Below, one piece after another: positions 6,597 through 13,508 of a stretch of DNA of 23,518 bases (position 1 is the first letter of the stretch; every line of letters begins with the position of its first letter). Under the pieces are notes generated by a model, which was not told where the DNA came from, searched no databases, and worked only from the letters and a program-made list of their open reading frames with translations. The position numbers were made by a program, and so were the translations under genes. Source of the DNA: JAVKFF01 sp040226215. Lineage in GTDB: Bacteria; Pseudomonadota; Alphaproteobacteria; DSM-16000; Inquilinaceae. The stretch is taken from NCBI GenBank assembly GCA_040226215.1, contig JAVKFF010000170.1:1-23518 (forward strand). The letters are read 5' to 3'.

Positions 6597-7346
6597 TTAT
6601 TCGCGATTGCGGCCGGCGATCAGGAATTCCGTGTTTCCCTCGGGGCCCTTGATCGGGCTTTCGCAGATCCCGGTCACGGTCCAGCCCGGCCGGCTCGCCA
6701 GCCAGTCGCCGACCTCATCGCAGACCCGGGCGTGCACCGTCGGATCGCGGATCACCCCACCCTTGCCCACCTCGCCAGGCCCGGCCTCGAACTGCGGCTT
6801 GATCAGCGCCACCAGACGCGCGCCCGGCGCGGCCAGCGCCAGCGGCGCCTCCAGCACCTTGGCAAGGCCGATGAAGCTGGCGTCGCAGACGATCAGGTCC
6901 ACCGGCTCCGGCACCTCTGCCGCTGTCAGGTGACGGGCATTGGTGCGTTCCAGGACCACGACGCGCGCGTCCTGTCGCAGCTTCCAGGCGAGCTGGCCAT
7001 GGCCGACATCCACCGCGTAGACGCGGGCCGCACCGCGGCTCAGCAGCACGTCGGTGAAACCGCCGGTCGAGGCGCCGACATCGAGGCAGACCAGCCCGCC
7101 CGGATCGACGCCGAAGGCGTCAAGGCCCTTGACCAGCTTCAGGCCGCCGCGGCTGACCCAGGGATGATCCTGCCCCCTGACGGTGAGATCGGCGTCGGCG
7201 GCCAGCGTCTCGCCGGGCTTCGCCACCTTGCGGGTGCCGGCCAGCACCTGGCCCGCCATCACCAGTGCCTGCGCCTTGCTGCGGCTCTCGGCCAGGCCAC
7301 GCTCGACGAGGAGCTGGTCGACCCGGCGTTTGGGCACCTTGCTCAT
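6597..7346 (-). CDS. tlyA: TlyA-family 16S/23S rRNA (cytidine-2'-O)-methyltransferase
   Basis: TlyA proteins methylate ribose 2'-O positions of rRNA cytidines using S-adenosylmethionine; older annotations call them hemolysins. Of 249 residues, about 6-65 form an S4 RNA-binding domain (RRVDQLLVERGLAESRSKAQ). The rest is an FtsJ-like Rossmann methyltransferase. The SAM motif is CLDVGASTGGFTDVLL (87-102). The catalytic tetrad is complete as Lys70, Asp155, Lys183 and Glu240, the spacing of the mycobacterial enzyme. It is the last gene of the xseB-ispA-dxs unit, as in many alphaproteobacteria, here separated from dxs by gloA. There is no clear Shine-Dalgarno at this start; a possible short upstream ORF ends in an ATGA overlap with it. 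Confidence 0.94.
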   Translation of the reverse strand: MSKVPKRRVDQLLVERGLAESRSKAQALVMAGQVLAGTRKVAKPGETLAADADLTVRGQDHPWVSRGGLKLVKGLDAFGVDPGGLVCLDVGASTGGFTDVLLSRGAARVYAVDVGHGQLAWKLRQDARVVVLERTNARHLTAAEVPEPVDLIVCDASFIGLAKVLEAPLALAAPGARLVALIKPQFEAGPGEVGKGGVIRDPTVHARVCDEVGDWLASRPGWTVTGICESPIKGPEGNTEFLIAGRNRE

Positions 7347-7432
7347 GCGCCGGCCTGAGCGTCGGTAGGCGCGGCGTCGGCCGGCCGGGCGTCGACGAAG
7401 GTGCCGGCGCGCACGGCGCGACGATCGTTCAC
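7343..7432 (-). CDS. Possible 29-residue leader ORF coupled to tlyA
   Basis: In the gloA-tlyA gap a GTG at 7432 opens a 29-codon frame (begins MNDRRAVRAG, ends TDAQAGA). Its TGA stop overlaps the tlyA ATG as ATGA. A GGGGA nine bases before the GTG could serve as ribosome binding site, whereas tlyA itself lacks one. Against this, the same frame is also open through gloA, as expected by chance in GC-rich DNA, and the peptide composition (Ala, Arg, Asp) is unremarkable. Confidence 0.2.
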   Translation of the reverse strand: MNDRRAVRAGTFVDARPADAAPTDAQAGA

Positions 7433-7457
7433 GCGAGCCAATCCCCGGCTGGCGGGA

Positions 7458-7877
7458 TCACCAGGTGCCGGTGTTCTCCATCGACGCCCAGGGCTCCCGC
7501 TTCGGCAGCGCCTCGCCCTTCTGCAGCAGCTCGATGGAGATGTCGTCGGGGGTGCGCACGAAGGCCATGCGCCCGTCGCGCGGCGGCCGGTTGATGGTGA
7601 TGCCATGGTCGGCCAGCTTCTGGCACATGGCATAGATGTCGTCGACCTCGTAGGCCAGGTGGCCGAAATTGCGGCCGCCGTCGTATTCCTCAGGGTCGTA
7701 GTTGTAGGTCAGCTCCACCTTGGCGTCCTCCTGGCCGGGCGCGGCCATGAAGACAAGCGTGTAGCGGCCCTCGGGCCGATCGATCCGGCGCACTTCCTCG
7801 AGCCCGAGCAGCTGGAAGAACCTGACCGTCTCCTCGATGTCGGAGACGCGGATCATGGTGTGCAGGTAGCGGGTCAT
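7458..7877 (-). CDS. gloA: Lactoylglutathione lyase (glyoxalase I)
   Basis: Glyoxalase I isomerises the hemithioacetal of methylglyoxal and glutathione to S-lactoylglutathione, detoxifying a by-product of triose-phosphate metabolism. The 139-residue protein is a two-module VOC-fold enzyme. All four metal ligands are at the expected places: His6 (YLHTMIRV), Glu55 (VELTYN), His73 (FGHLAYEV) and Glu116 (SIELLQ), close to His5, Glu56, His74 and Glu122 of E. coli GloA. The short form without the extra loop suggests a Ni/Co-type bacterial enzyme. A strong GGGGGAG precedes the start. It lies between dxs and tlyA in an operon that usually lacks it, and may have its own promoter in the 168-base gap upstream. 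Confidence 0.92.
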   Translation of the reverse strand: MTRYLHTMIRVSDIEETVRFFQLLGLEEVRRIDRPEGRYTLVFMAAPGQEDAKVELTYNYDPEEYDGGRNFGHLAYEVDDIYAMCQKLADHGITINRPPRDGRMAFVRTPDDISIELLQKGEALPKREPWASMENTGTW

Positions 7878-7912
7878 CGAACTCCCCCAACGGTCTTGGG
7901 CTGCGGACCGGC

Positions 7913-7951
7913 CGGATGGTCGGCCGGCCGGGAACGGTAGCGGATGGTCGG
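7913..7951. repeat. 11-bp direct repeat plus hairpin in the dxs-gloA gap
   Basis: CGGATGGTCGG occurs at 7913-7923 and 7941-7951. The first copy overlaps a perfect 7-bp inverted repeat, CCGGCCG (7908-7914) and CGGCCGG (7921-7927), with a 6-base loop. Upstream on the minus strand is a good TTGACC box (7992-7987) but only a poor -10 (GATCTG) 17 bases later. The gap may therefore hold a regulated gloA promoter; this is speculative. Confidence 0.3.
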
Positions 7952-8037
7952 AACCGACAGTGCCAGATCGGCATCGCCGCAGCCAGGGTCAAGCCGGGGC
8001 CGAGGGCCAGGTCCGGCTCAGCTCCGGCCCGAGCGGG

Positions 8038-8058
8038 CGCCAGGGTCAGGCCCTGGCG
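8038..8058 (-). other. Hairpin with the dxs stop codon in its loop
   Basis: CGCCAGGG (8038-8045) and CCCTGGCG (8051-8058) form a perfect 8-bp stem around the 5-base loop 8046-8050. The dxs stop codon (complement of 8046-8048) is in that loop. The structure could be part of a terminator or an mRNA 3'-end stabiliser between dxs and gloA; there is no U-tract after it. Confidence 0.5.
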
Positions 8059-9962
8059 GCGGCCTCGATGGCCGGCGGCACGCCCAGCGCGTTCAGCGCC
8101 TGCGCCACGATCGCCGCGGCGTCCAGGCCGGCCCGGGCGTATTGCCGTTCCGGCTTGTCATGGTCGAGGAAGACGTCGGGCAGGGTCATGGTGCGCACCC
8201 GAAGGCCGTGGTCGAGCAGGCCGCTGGCGGCCAGATGGTGCAGGACATAGGCGCCGAAGCCGCCCATCGCCCCCTCCTCGACGGTGATCAGCACTTCATG
8301 TTCGCGCACCAGCCGGCCGATCAGATCGTGGTCCAGCGGCTTGGCGAAGCGGGCATCGGCGACGGTGGTGCTGAGCCCGTGAGCGACGAGCTCGTCGGCC
8401 GCCGCCAGGCATTCCTGCAGCCTGCCGCCATAACTCAGCAGCGCGACCTTGGTCCCCTCGCGCAGCACACGGCCGCGGCCGATCGCGAGCGGTGTGCCGA
8501 ATTCCGGCAGGTCGATGCCGACCCCCTCGCCGCGCGGATAGCGCAGCGCGATCGGTCCCTCGTCATGGGCAGCGGCGGTCGCCACCATGTGGCGCAGCTC
8601 GGCCTCGTCGGCCGCCGCCATCAGCGTGAAGCCCGGCAGGCAGCCCAGATAGGCGATGTCGAAGGCCCCGGCATGGGTGGCGCCGTCGGCACCGACCAGC
8701 CCGGCCCGGTCGATGGCGAAGCGCACCGGCAGGCCCTGGATGGCCACGTCGTGTACCACCTGGTCATAGGCCCGCTGCAAGAAGGTGGAGTAGATCGCCG
8801 CGAACGGCTTGTACCCCTCACTGGCCAATCCCGCGCAGAATGTCACCGCGTGCTGTTCGGCGATGCCGACATCGAAGGTGCGTTCGGGGAAGCGCTCAGC
8901 CATCAGGTTCAGCCCGGTGCCCGACGGCATGGCCGCGGTCACCGCCACGATGCGCTCGTCGCGTCCGGCCTCGGCGACCAGGCTCTCGGCGAAGACCCTG
9001 GTATAGGCCGGCGCGTTCGCCTTGGCCTTGACCTGGGCGCCGGTGACCACGTCGAAACGGCCGACCCCGTGATACTTGTCGGCGGCGTTTTCCGCCGGCT
9101 CGTAGCCCTTGCCCTTCTGGGTCACGCAGTGGACCAGGATCGGCCCTTCCTTGGCCGCCTTGACGTTGCGCAGGACCGGCAGCAGGTGGTCCAGGTTGTG
9201 GCCGTCGATCGGCCCGATATAGAAGAAGCCCAGCTCCTCGAACAGCGTGCCGCCGGTCACCATGCCGCGGGCGTACTCCTCCGCCCGCTCCGCCGCCTTC
9301 TTCAGCGGCCGCGGGAACTTCGCCGCCAGGTCGCGCATGACGTTGCGCAGCGACCGGTAGGTGCGCGAGGAGATCAGCCGCGAGAGATAGGCGCTCATGG
9401 CGCCGACCGGCGGGGCGATCGACATGTCGTTGTCGTTGAGGATGACGATCAGCCGGCTGTCCGTCGCGCCCGCGTTGTTCATCGCCTCGTAGGCCATGCC
9501 GGCACTCATCGCACCGTCGCCGATCACGCAGACGACGTGATTGTCGCGGCCCTCCAGGTCGCGCGCGACGGCCATGCCGAGACCGGCCGAGACGGAGGTC
9601 GAGGAATGCGCCGCGCCGAACGGGTCGTAGGCACTCTCCGCCCGCCTGGTGAAACCCGACAGTCCGCCGCCCTGGCGCAGGGTTCGGATGCGCTCGCGCC
9701 GCCCGGTCAGGATCTTGTGCGGATAGCACTGGTGGCCGACATCCCAGACCAGCCGGTCGGACGGCGTGTCGAAGACGTGGTGCAGGGCCACGGTCAGTTC
9801 GACCACGCCCAGCCCGGCGCCGAGATGGCCACCGGTGATCGACACGGCGTCGATCGTCTCCGCCCGCAACTCGTCAGCCAGCTGGCGCAGCTGGCGCGCG
9901 TCCAGCCGCTTCAGATCGGCGGGACTGCCGACGGTATCGAGCAGGGGAGTTTCGACGGTCAT
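8046..9962 (-). CDS. dxs: 1-deoxy-D-xylulose-5-phosphate synthase
   Basis: Dxs condenses pyruvate with glyceraldehyde-3-phosphate to DXP, using thiamine diphosphate, and commits carbon to the MEP isoprenoid pathway; DXP also feeds thiamine and, in some bacteria, pyridoxal synthesis. The 638-residue length is typical. Visible features are the N-terminal SITGGHLGAGLGVVELT, VWDVGHQCYPHKIL, the thiamine/Mg motif VIGDGAMSAGMAYEAMNNAG with the following LNDNDMSI (Gly148 to Asn178 region), IGPIDGHNLDHL, and the transketolase pyrimidine-binding segment with DRAGLVGADGATHAG. The gene follows ispA after a 42-base gap and ends in a hairpin. The start at 9962 has only a modest ribosome binding site (CAGGGCC). 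Confidence 0.97.
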   Translation of the reverse strand: MTVETPLLDTVGSPADLKRLDARQLRQLADELRAETIDAVSITGGHLGAGLGVVELTVALHHVFDTPSDRLVWDVGHQCYPHKILTGRRERIRTLRQGGGLSGFTRRAESAYDPFGAAHSSTSVSAGLGMAVARDLEGRDNHVVCVIGDGAMSAGMAYEAMNNAGATDSRLIVILNDNDMSIAPPVGAMSAYLSRLISSRTYRSLRNVMRDLAAKFPRPLKKAAERAEEYARGMVTGGTLFEELGFFYIGPIDGHNLDHLLPVLRNVKAAKEGPILVHCVTQKGKGYEPAENAADKYHGVGRFDVVTGAQVKAKANAPAYTRVFAESLVAEAGRDERIVAVTAAMPSGTGLNLMAERFPERTFDVGIAEQHAVTFCAGLASEGYKPFAAIYSTFLQRAYDQVVHDVAIQGLPVRFAIDRAGLVGADGATHAGAFDIAYLGCLPGFTLMAAADEAELRHMVATAAAHDEGPIALRYPRGEGVGIDLPEFGTPLAIGRGRVLREGTKVALLSYGGRLQECLAAADELVAHGLSTTVADARFAKPLDHDLIGRLVREHEVLITVEEGAMGGFGAYVLHHLAASGLLDHGLRVRTMTLPDVFLDHDKPERQYARAGLDAAAIVAQALNALGVPPAIEAAARA

Positions 9963-10004
9963 GCTGTTGGCCCTGGTATCGCTCTCTCCCGACGCAACCG
10001 GCGC

Positions 10005-10907
10005 TCAGTGCCGACGCTCGATAACAAAACGCGCGATTTGCCTCAAAGTATCGGCACGCTCGTCGAAGATTTCCAGGTGCCTTATCGCCTGATCGGCCAG
10101 AAGCGACGCCTGGTCGCGGGCACGTTCGACACCCAAAATCGAAACGAAAGTCGCCTTTCCCGCGATCCGGTCCTTGTCGACCTTCTTGCCGGTCTCTTCC
10201 TCGCGGCCGGTCACGTCCAGGAGATCGTCGGCGATCTGGAAGGCCAGCCCGAGGTCGTGGGCGAAGGCGTGCAGCGCGTGCCGACGGGTGGAGTCGACGC
10301 GGGCCAGGATCGCTCCCGCCTCGCAGGCGAAGGCAAACAGCTCGCCGGTCTTCAGGCGCTGCAGCCGGGTGACGCCGCCGATGTCGACGCTGCGCTGCTC
10401 GGCCTCGAGATCGATCATCTGCCCGGCGACCATGCCGTTCGGGCCGGCGGCACGGGCCAGCCGCGCGACCAGCTCGCAGCGCACCTTCGGGTCGGGATGC
10501 GTCTCCTGATCGGCGAGGATCTCGAAGGCGAACGCCAGCAGCGCGTCGCCGGCAAGGATCGCCGTCGCCTCGTCGAAGGCGACGTGCACCGTCGGCCGTC
10601 CGCGGCGCAGTTCGTCGTCGTCCATCGCCGGCAGGTCGTCGTGCACGAGAGAATAGCAGTGCACGCACTCCACCGCCGCGGCGACGCGCAGTGCCGTGCG
10701 GCGGCCGACCGAGAACAGCGTGGCGGATGCCAGCACCAGGAATGGGCGCAGCCGCTTGCCGGCACCCAGCGTGGCGTAGCGCATGGCCTCGTGCAGGCGG
10801 GCTTCGCTGTCGACGGGCTTTGGCAGCAGGTGGTCGAGCGTGCGCGTGATGTCCTCGCGGGCCTCCGCCATGGCGTCGGCCAGCGGCAGGGAAACGACCT
10901 TGTTCAT
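10005..10907 (-). CDS. ispA: Farnesyl diphosphate synthase (polyprenyl synthetase family)
   Basis: This enzyme joins isopentenyl diphosphate to dimethylallyl and geranyl diphosphate, giving farnesyl diphosphate for quinones, undecaprenyl carriers and hopanoids. Of 300 residues, the first Asp-rich motif is DDLPAMDDD at 90-98; the two extra residues between the aspartates are typical of short-chain bacterial FPP synthases. The second motif is DDLLD at 227-231, followed by the Lys-rich KKVDKD. GAGKRLRP at 48-55 binds isopentenyl diphosphate. The product chain length is inferred from these motifs; a geranylgeranyl product cannot be excluded. The start codon overlaps the xseB stop by four bases (ATGA), so translation is coupled, and dxs follows 42 bases later. 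Confidence 0.95.
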   Translation of the reverse strand: MNKVVSLPLADAMAEAREDITRTLDHLLPKPVDSEARLHEAMRYATLGAGKRLRPFLVLASATLFSVGRRTALRVAAAVECVHCYSLVHDDLPAMDDDELRRGRPTVHVAFDEATAILAGDALLAFAFEILADQETHPDPKVRCELVARLARAAGPNGMVAGQMIDLEAEQRSVDIGGVTRLQRLKTGELFAFACEAGAILARVDSTRRHALHAFAHDLGLAFQIADDLLDVTGREEETGKKVDKDRIAGKATFVSILGVERARDQASLLADQAIRHLEIFDERADTLRQIARFVIERRH

Positions 10908-11152
10908 GAAAGGTCCGTCGGCTCTGCGCTCACGTCACCGTTCGGTCCGACGGTGATCTTCTCCACCTTCATCTGCGCTTCCCGCAGCTTGGCCTCGCAA
11001 TGGGACTTGAGCTGCGCGCCGCGCTCGTAGGCGCTTATCGACTTGTCGAGATCCATCTCTCCCTGCTCAAGCTGGCGCACGATCTCCTCGAGTTCGGCGA
11101 GCGCCTGTTCGAAGGTCATCTTGGCGATGTCGGATGGGGGAGAAGTGGTCAT
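10904..11152 (-). CDS. xseB: Exodeoxyribonuclease VII small subunit
   Basis: XseB is the small helical subunit of exonuclease VII, which degrades single-stranded DNA from both ends. The 82-residue protein shows the family core MTFEQALAELEEIVRQLEQG followed by MDLDKSISAYERG, then a predicted coiled-coil helix. The first 11 residues precede the conserved core and could be excluded if translation began at codon 12. No Shine-Dalgarno is evident for the first ATG. Its stop overlaps the ispA start (ATGA), the usual bacterial xseB-ispA linkage. The large subunit XseA is not in this window. Confidence 0.93.
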   Translation of the reverse strand: MTTSPPSDIAKMTFEQALAELEEIVRQLEQGEMDLDKSISAYERGAQLKSHCEAKLREAQMKVEKITVGPNGDVSAEPTDLS

Positions 11153-11202
11153 TTGAGCGCGAAAATCCAGCGTTCGTGGGGAATCCGGGCGGCCGGCGCG
11201 GA

Positions 11203-12147
11203 TCAGAGCGCCATCAGGGCCGTCACATGCGCCGCGGCGCTGGCCGCCAGGGCGTCGAGGTTATAGCCGCCTTCGAGGCACGACACTAGCCGTCCCGCCG
11301 CATGGCGGGCGGCACAAGCGCCGATCTTCTCGGTTGCCCAGCCATAGTCCGCCTCGTTCAGCGCCAGCTGCGCGAGGGGATCGCGCAGATGCGCATCGAA
11401 GCCGGCGGAGACGATGATCAGCTCGGGTGCGAAGCGGTCGACAGCGGGCAGAATCTGCCCGGCGAAGACGGCGCGAAACTCCGCCGAGCCGCTGCCGGCG
11501 CGCAGGGTAGCGTTCAGGATGTTGCCGTGCGCACCCGTCTCCTGCGGCCGGCCGGTGCCGGGATAGAGCGGTGCCTGGTGGGTGGAGGCGAAGAAGACGG
11601 CCGGGTCGTCCCAGAAGATATCCTGGGTGCCGTTGCCGTGATGCACGTCGAAGTCGATCACCGCCACCCGCCTGATCCCGTGCACCGCCTGGGCGTGGCG
11701 TGCGGCGACAGCGACGTTGTTGAACAGGCAGAAGCCCATCGACCGGCCGGTCTCGGCGTGATGACCCGGCGGCCGCGTGGCGCAGAAGGCGTTGCGCGCG
11801 CCGTCGGCGTCATTGTCCGCCGCCATCACCGCGTCGACCGCGGCGCAGGCCGCCCCCGCCGCGCGCAGCGCCGCCTCGCCCGAACCCGGGCTCATGAAGG
11901 TGTCCTCGTCGATCGCCAAAAAGCCCTCGCGCGGTACGCTGCTCAGGATCGTGTCCACATAGCGCTCGGGATGCACCCGGGTCAGCATGTCGCGCGTCGC
12001 CAGCGGCGCCTGGCGCCGGTCGAGGAACATGAAGGCCTCGTCCTCCAGCGCGCGCAGCACCGCGCGCAGCCGGTCGGGGCATTCGGGATGGCCGTATCCC
12101 GGATCGTGGCCGAGGCAGGCGTCGTGGCTGAACAGGACGGTATTCAT
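11203..12147 (-). CDS. Histone deacetylase-family amidohydrolase
   Basis: A 314-residue zinc amidohydrolase of the arginase/deacetylase superfamily, class II-like. Bacterial members include acetylpolyamine amidohydrolases and acetoin-utilisation-type deacetylases, so the substrate here is open. Key residues are present: the HH pair in RPPGHHA (129-130), zinc ligands Asp167 and His169 in DFDVHHGNGTQ, Asp251 in SAGFDAH, and the catalytic Tyr295 in EGGYNL. The start at 12147 is preceded by a CGGAG-containing element that occurs twice upstream. It is 50 bases upstream of xseB on the same strand; this HDAC-xseB-ispA-dxs arrangement recurs in alphaproteobacteria, which suggests a shared transcript more than a shared pathway. 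Confidence 0.92.
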   Translation of the reverse strand: MNTVLFSHDACLGHDPGYGHPECPDRLRAVLRALEDEAFMFLDRRQAPLATRDMLTRVHPERYVDTILSSVPREGFLAIDEDTFMSPGSGEAALRAAGAACAAVDAVMAADNDADGARNAFCATRPPGHHAETGRSMGFCLFNNVAVAARHAQAVHGIRRVAVIDFDVHHGNGTQDIFWDDPAVFFASTHQAPLYPGTGRPQETGAHGNILNATLRAGSGSAEFRAVFAGQILPAVDRFAPELIIVSAGFDAHLRDPLAQLALNEADYGWATEKIGACAARHAAGRLVSCLEGGYNLDALAASAAAHVTALMAL

Positions 12148-12178
12148 GGACTCCGAAAGTGTGAGGAGGACTCCGAAA
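12148..12178. repeat. 11-bp direct repeat in the leader of the HDAC-family gene
   Basis: GGACTCCGAAA occurs at 12148-12158 and 12168-12178, 20 bases apart. Read on the minus strand, each copy contains CGGAG, and the copy next to the start codon at 12147 supplies the likely Shine-Dalgarno. The upstream copy would be a second, decoy-like site or half of an operator. The rest of the 200-base divergent gap holds a 10-bp palindrome, GGCGATCGCC (12207-12216), and no recognisable gene. Confidence 0.45.
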
Positions 12179-12318
12179 CGGGGAGGACCGCCGCCGGCGA
12201 AGACCGGGCGATCGCCGACGCTTGCCTGTCCAACTGTCTAGCAGACGTGGCCGATCGGCGGAACAGTCTGAGATGCCGCGCTGTCGTTACTTGCTTTTGT
12301 TAGTGATTCCGACAACCC

Positions 12319-12339
12319 TCTCCTGCCGCTAGCAGGAGG
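12319..12339 (+). promoter_or_regulatory. Hairpin sequestering the ribosome binding site of the RND adaptor gene
   Basis: CTCCTGC (12320-12326) pairs perfectly with GCAGGAG (12332-12338) around the loop CGCTA, with one further G-U pair possible. The right arm is most of the AGGAGGAAGG Shine-Dalgarno (12334-12343) that serves the TTG start at 12348. The fold would mask the ribosome binding site unless melted, which suggests translational control or a low basal rate. Confidence 0.5.
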
Positions 12340-12347
12340 AAGGTGCG

Positions 12348-13508
12348 TTGTCACACGTTCGTGGGATCATTGCCGCTCTCGCTGTGCTGATCGCCGTCGG
12401 GCATCACCGTCCGGCGGAGGCGCAGCCGGCCATGCCGGTCGTGGTGGATCCGGTGGTCGAGAGCGTGGAGACCGGAGTCCAGCGCATTCTCGGCCGCTTC
12501 GTCGCCCGCGACCAGGCCGATGTCGCCGCGCGCGTCTCCGGACCGGTGGCCGAGATCCTGGTGGAGATCGGCGACCGCGTGACGGCCGGCGACGTGCTGG
12601 TCCGGGTCGAGGACGCCCGCTTCGCCGCCATCCTGGAACTGCGGCAGATGGAGCTGCAGGAACTGGCCGCCGGGTTCGAGGCCGCCCTGGCGGGCCAGGC
12701 GATGGCGCAACAGGACATCGAAAGGCTGGAACGGCTGCGCGGCAGCGCGGCATTCAACCAGGCGCGGTTCGAGGACGCCCAGCAGATGCTGATCCAGGCA
12801 GCCGCCCAGGCCAACCAGGCCCAGGCCCGGCTGCGCAGCGCCGGGGTCGAGGTCGACCTGGCCGCCATCGATCTGGAGGAAACCCGAATCCTCGCGCCGT
12901 TCGACGGCGTGGTCACGTCGCGCCACATCCAGCCCGGCGAATACCTTTCCACCGGCGCGCCCGTGCTGACCCTGCTCAGCGACCGCGACATGGAGATCGA
13001 GGTGGCGGTGCCTGGCGAGCAGGTCGCGGCGCTGGAGCCCGGCATGATCGCCGGCTTCGTCCTGGGGGGCGCGGCGGAGACGTCGCCGCACGACGCGGTC
13101 ATCCGCGCCATACTGCCCGTGGAGGACAGCCAGACCCGGGCCCGGGCGGTCCGCCTGACGCCGGTTCTGGCCGGTCTGCCCCGCACCCCGGCGGCGAACG
13201 AAAGCGTGACCGTGGTCCTGCCCGTCGGTTCGCCAAGGCCGATGCTGACCGTCCACAAGGATGCCGTGCTGACCCAGATCGAGGGGCAGTTCGTCTATAT
13301 CGTGGTGGACGGTCTGGCGACGCTCAGGCCGGTCAGCCTTGGCGCGGCCGTCGGCGAGCGCTTCGAGGTGCTCGCCGGCCTGACCGCCGGCGAACTCGCC
13401 GTGATCCGCGGCAATGAGCGCCTGCGGCCCGGCCAGCCGGTGTCGATCGCAGCACCGCCCCCAGCTGCCGGCAACCAGGATGGAGACGACGGCGGGGCGG
13501 CCGGATGA
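12348..13508 (+). CDS. RND efflux periplasmic adaptor subunit (membrane fusion protein)
   Basis: A 386-residue adaptor that would link the inner-membrane RND pump to an outer-membrane channel. The start is a TTG eight bases after GGAGG; an in-frame GTG four codons on is badly spaced. A signal peptide covers residues 1-26 (hydrophobic core IIAALAVLIAVG, then AEAQPA). No lipobox Cys is seen, so it is probably anchored or free in the periplasm. Domains in order are a lipoyl half (ARVSGPVAEILVEIGDRVTA), a helical hairpin (about 95-165, Gln/Ala-rich), the second lipoyl half (ILAPFDGVVTSRHIQPGEYL), a beta-barrel and a membrane-proximal domain. Its stop overlaps the pump start (ATGA). The substrate cannot be predicted. 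Confidence 0.92.
   Translation: MSHVRGIIAALAVLIAVGHHRPAEAQPAMPVVVDPVVESVETGVQRILGRFVARDQADVAARVSGPVAEILVEIGDRVTAGDVLVRVEDARFAAILELRQMELQELAAGFEAALAGQAMAQQDIERLERLRGSAAFNQARFEDAQQMLIQAAAQANQAQARLRSAGVEVDLAAIDLEETRILAPFDGVVTSRHIQPGEYLSTGAPVLTLLSDRDMEIEVAVPGEQVAALEPGMIAGFVLGGAAETSPHDAVIRAILPVEDSQTRARAVRLTPVLAGLPRTPAANESVTVVLPVGSPRPMLTVHKDAVLTQIEGQFVYIVVDGLATLRPVSLGAAVGERFEVLAGLTAGELAVIRGNERLRPGQPVSIAAPPPAAGNQDGDDGGAAG

Noticed and set aside
7944..11030. A 1028-codon open frame on the plus strand
   Set aside because: It is exactly antisense to dxs, ispA and part of xseB, all of which have complete family motifs. The product is low-complexity His/Arg/Gly-rich with no recognisable domain.
12146..12241. 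A 31-codon plus-strand ORF at the HDAC-family start region
   Set aside because: It begins on the complement of the HDAC-family start codon, and its apparent AGGACGG site is in HDAC coding sequence. There is no supporting context.
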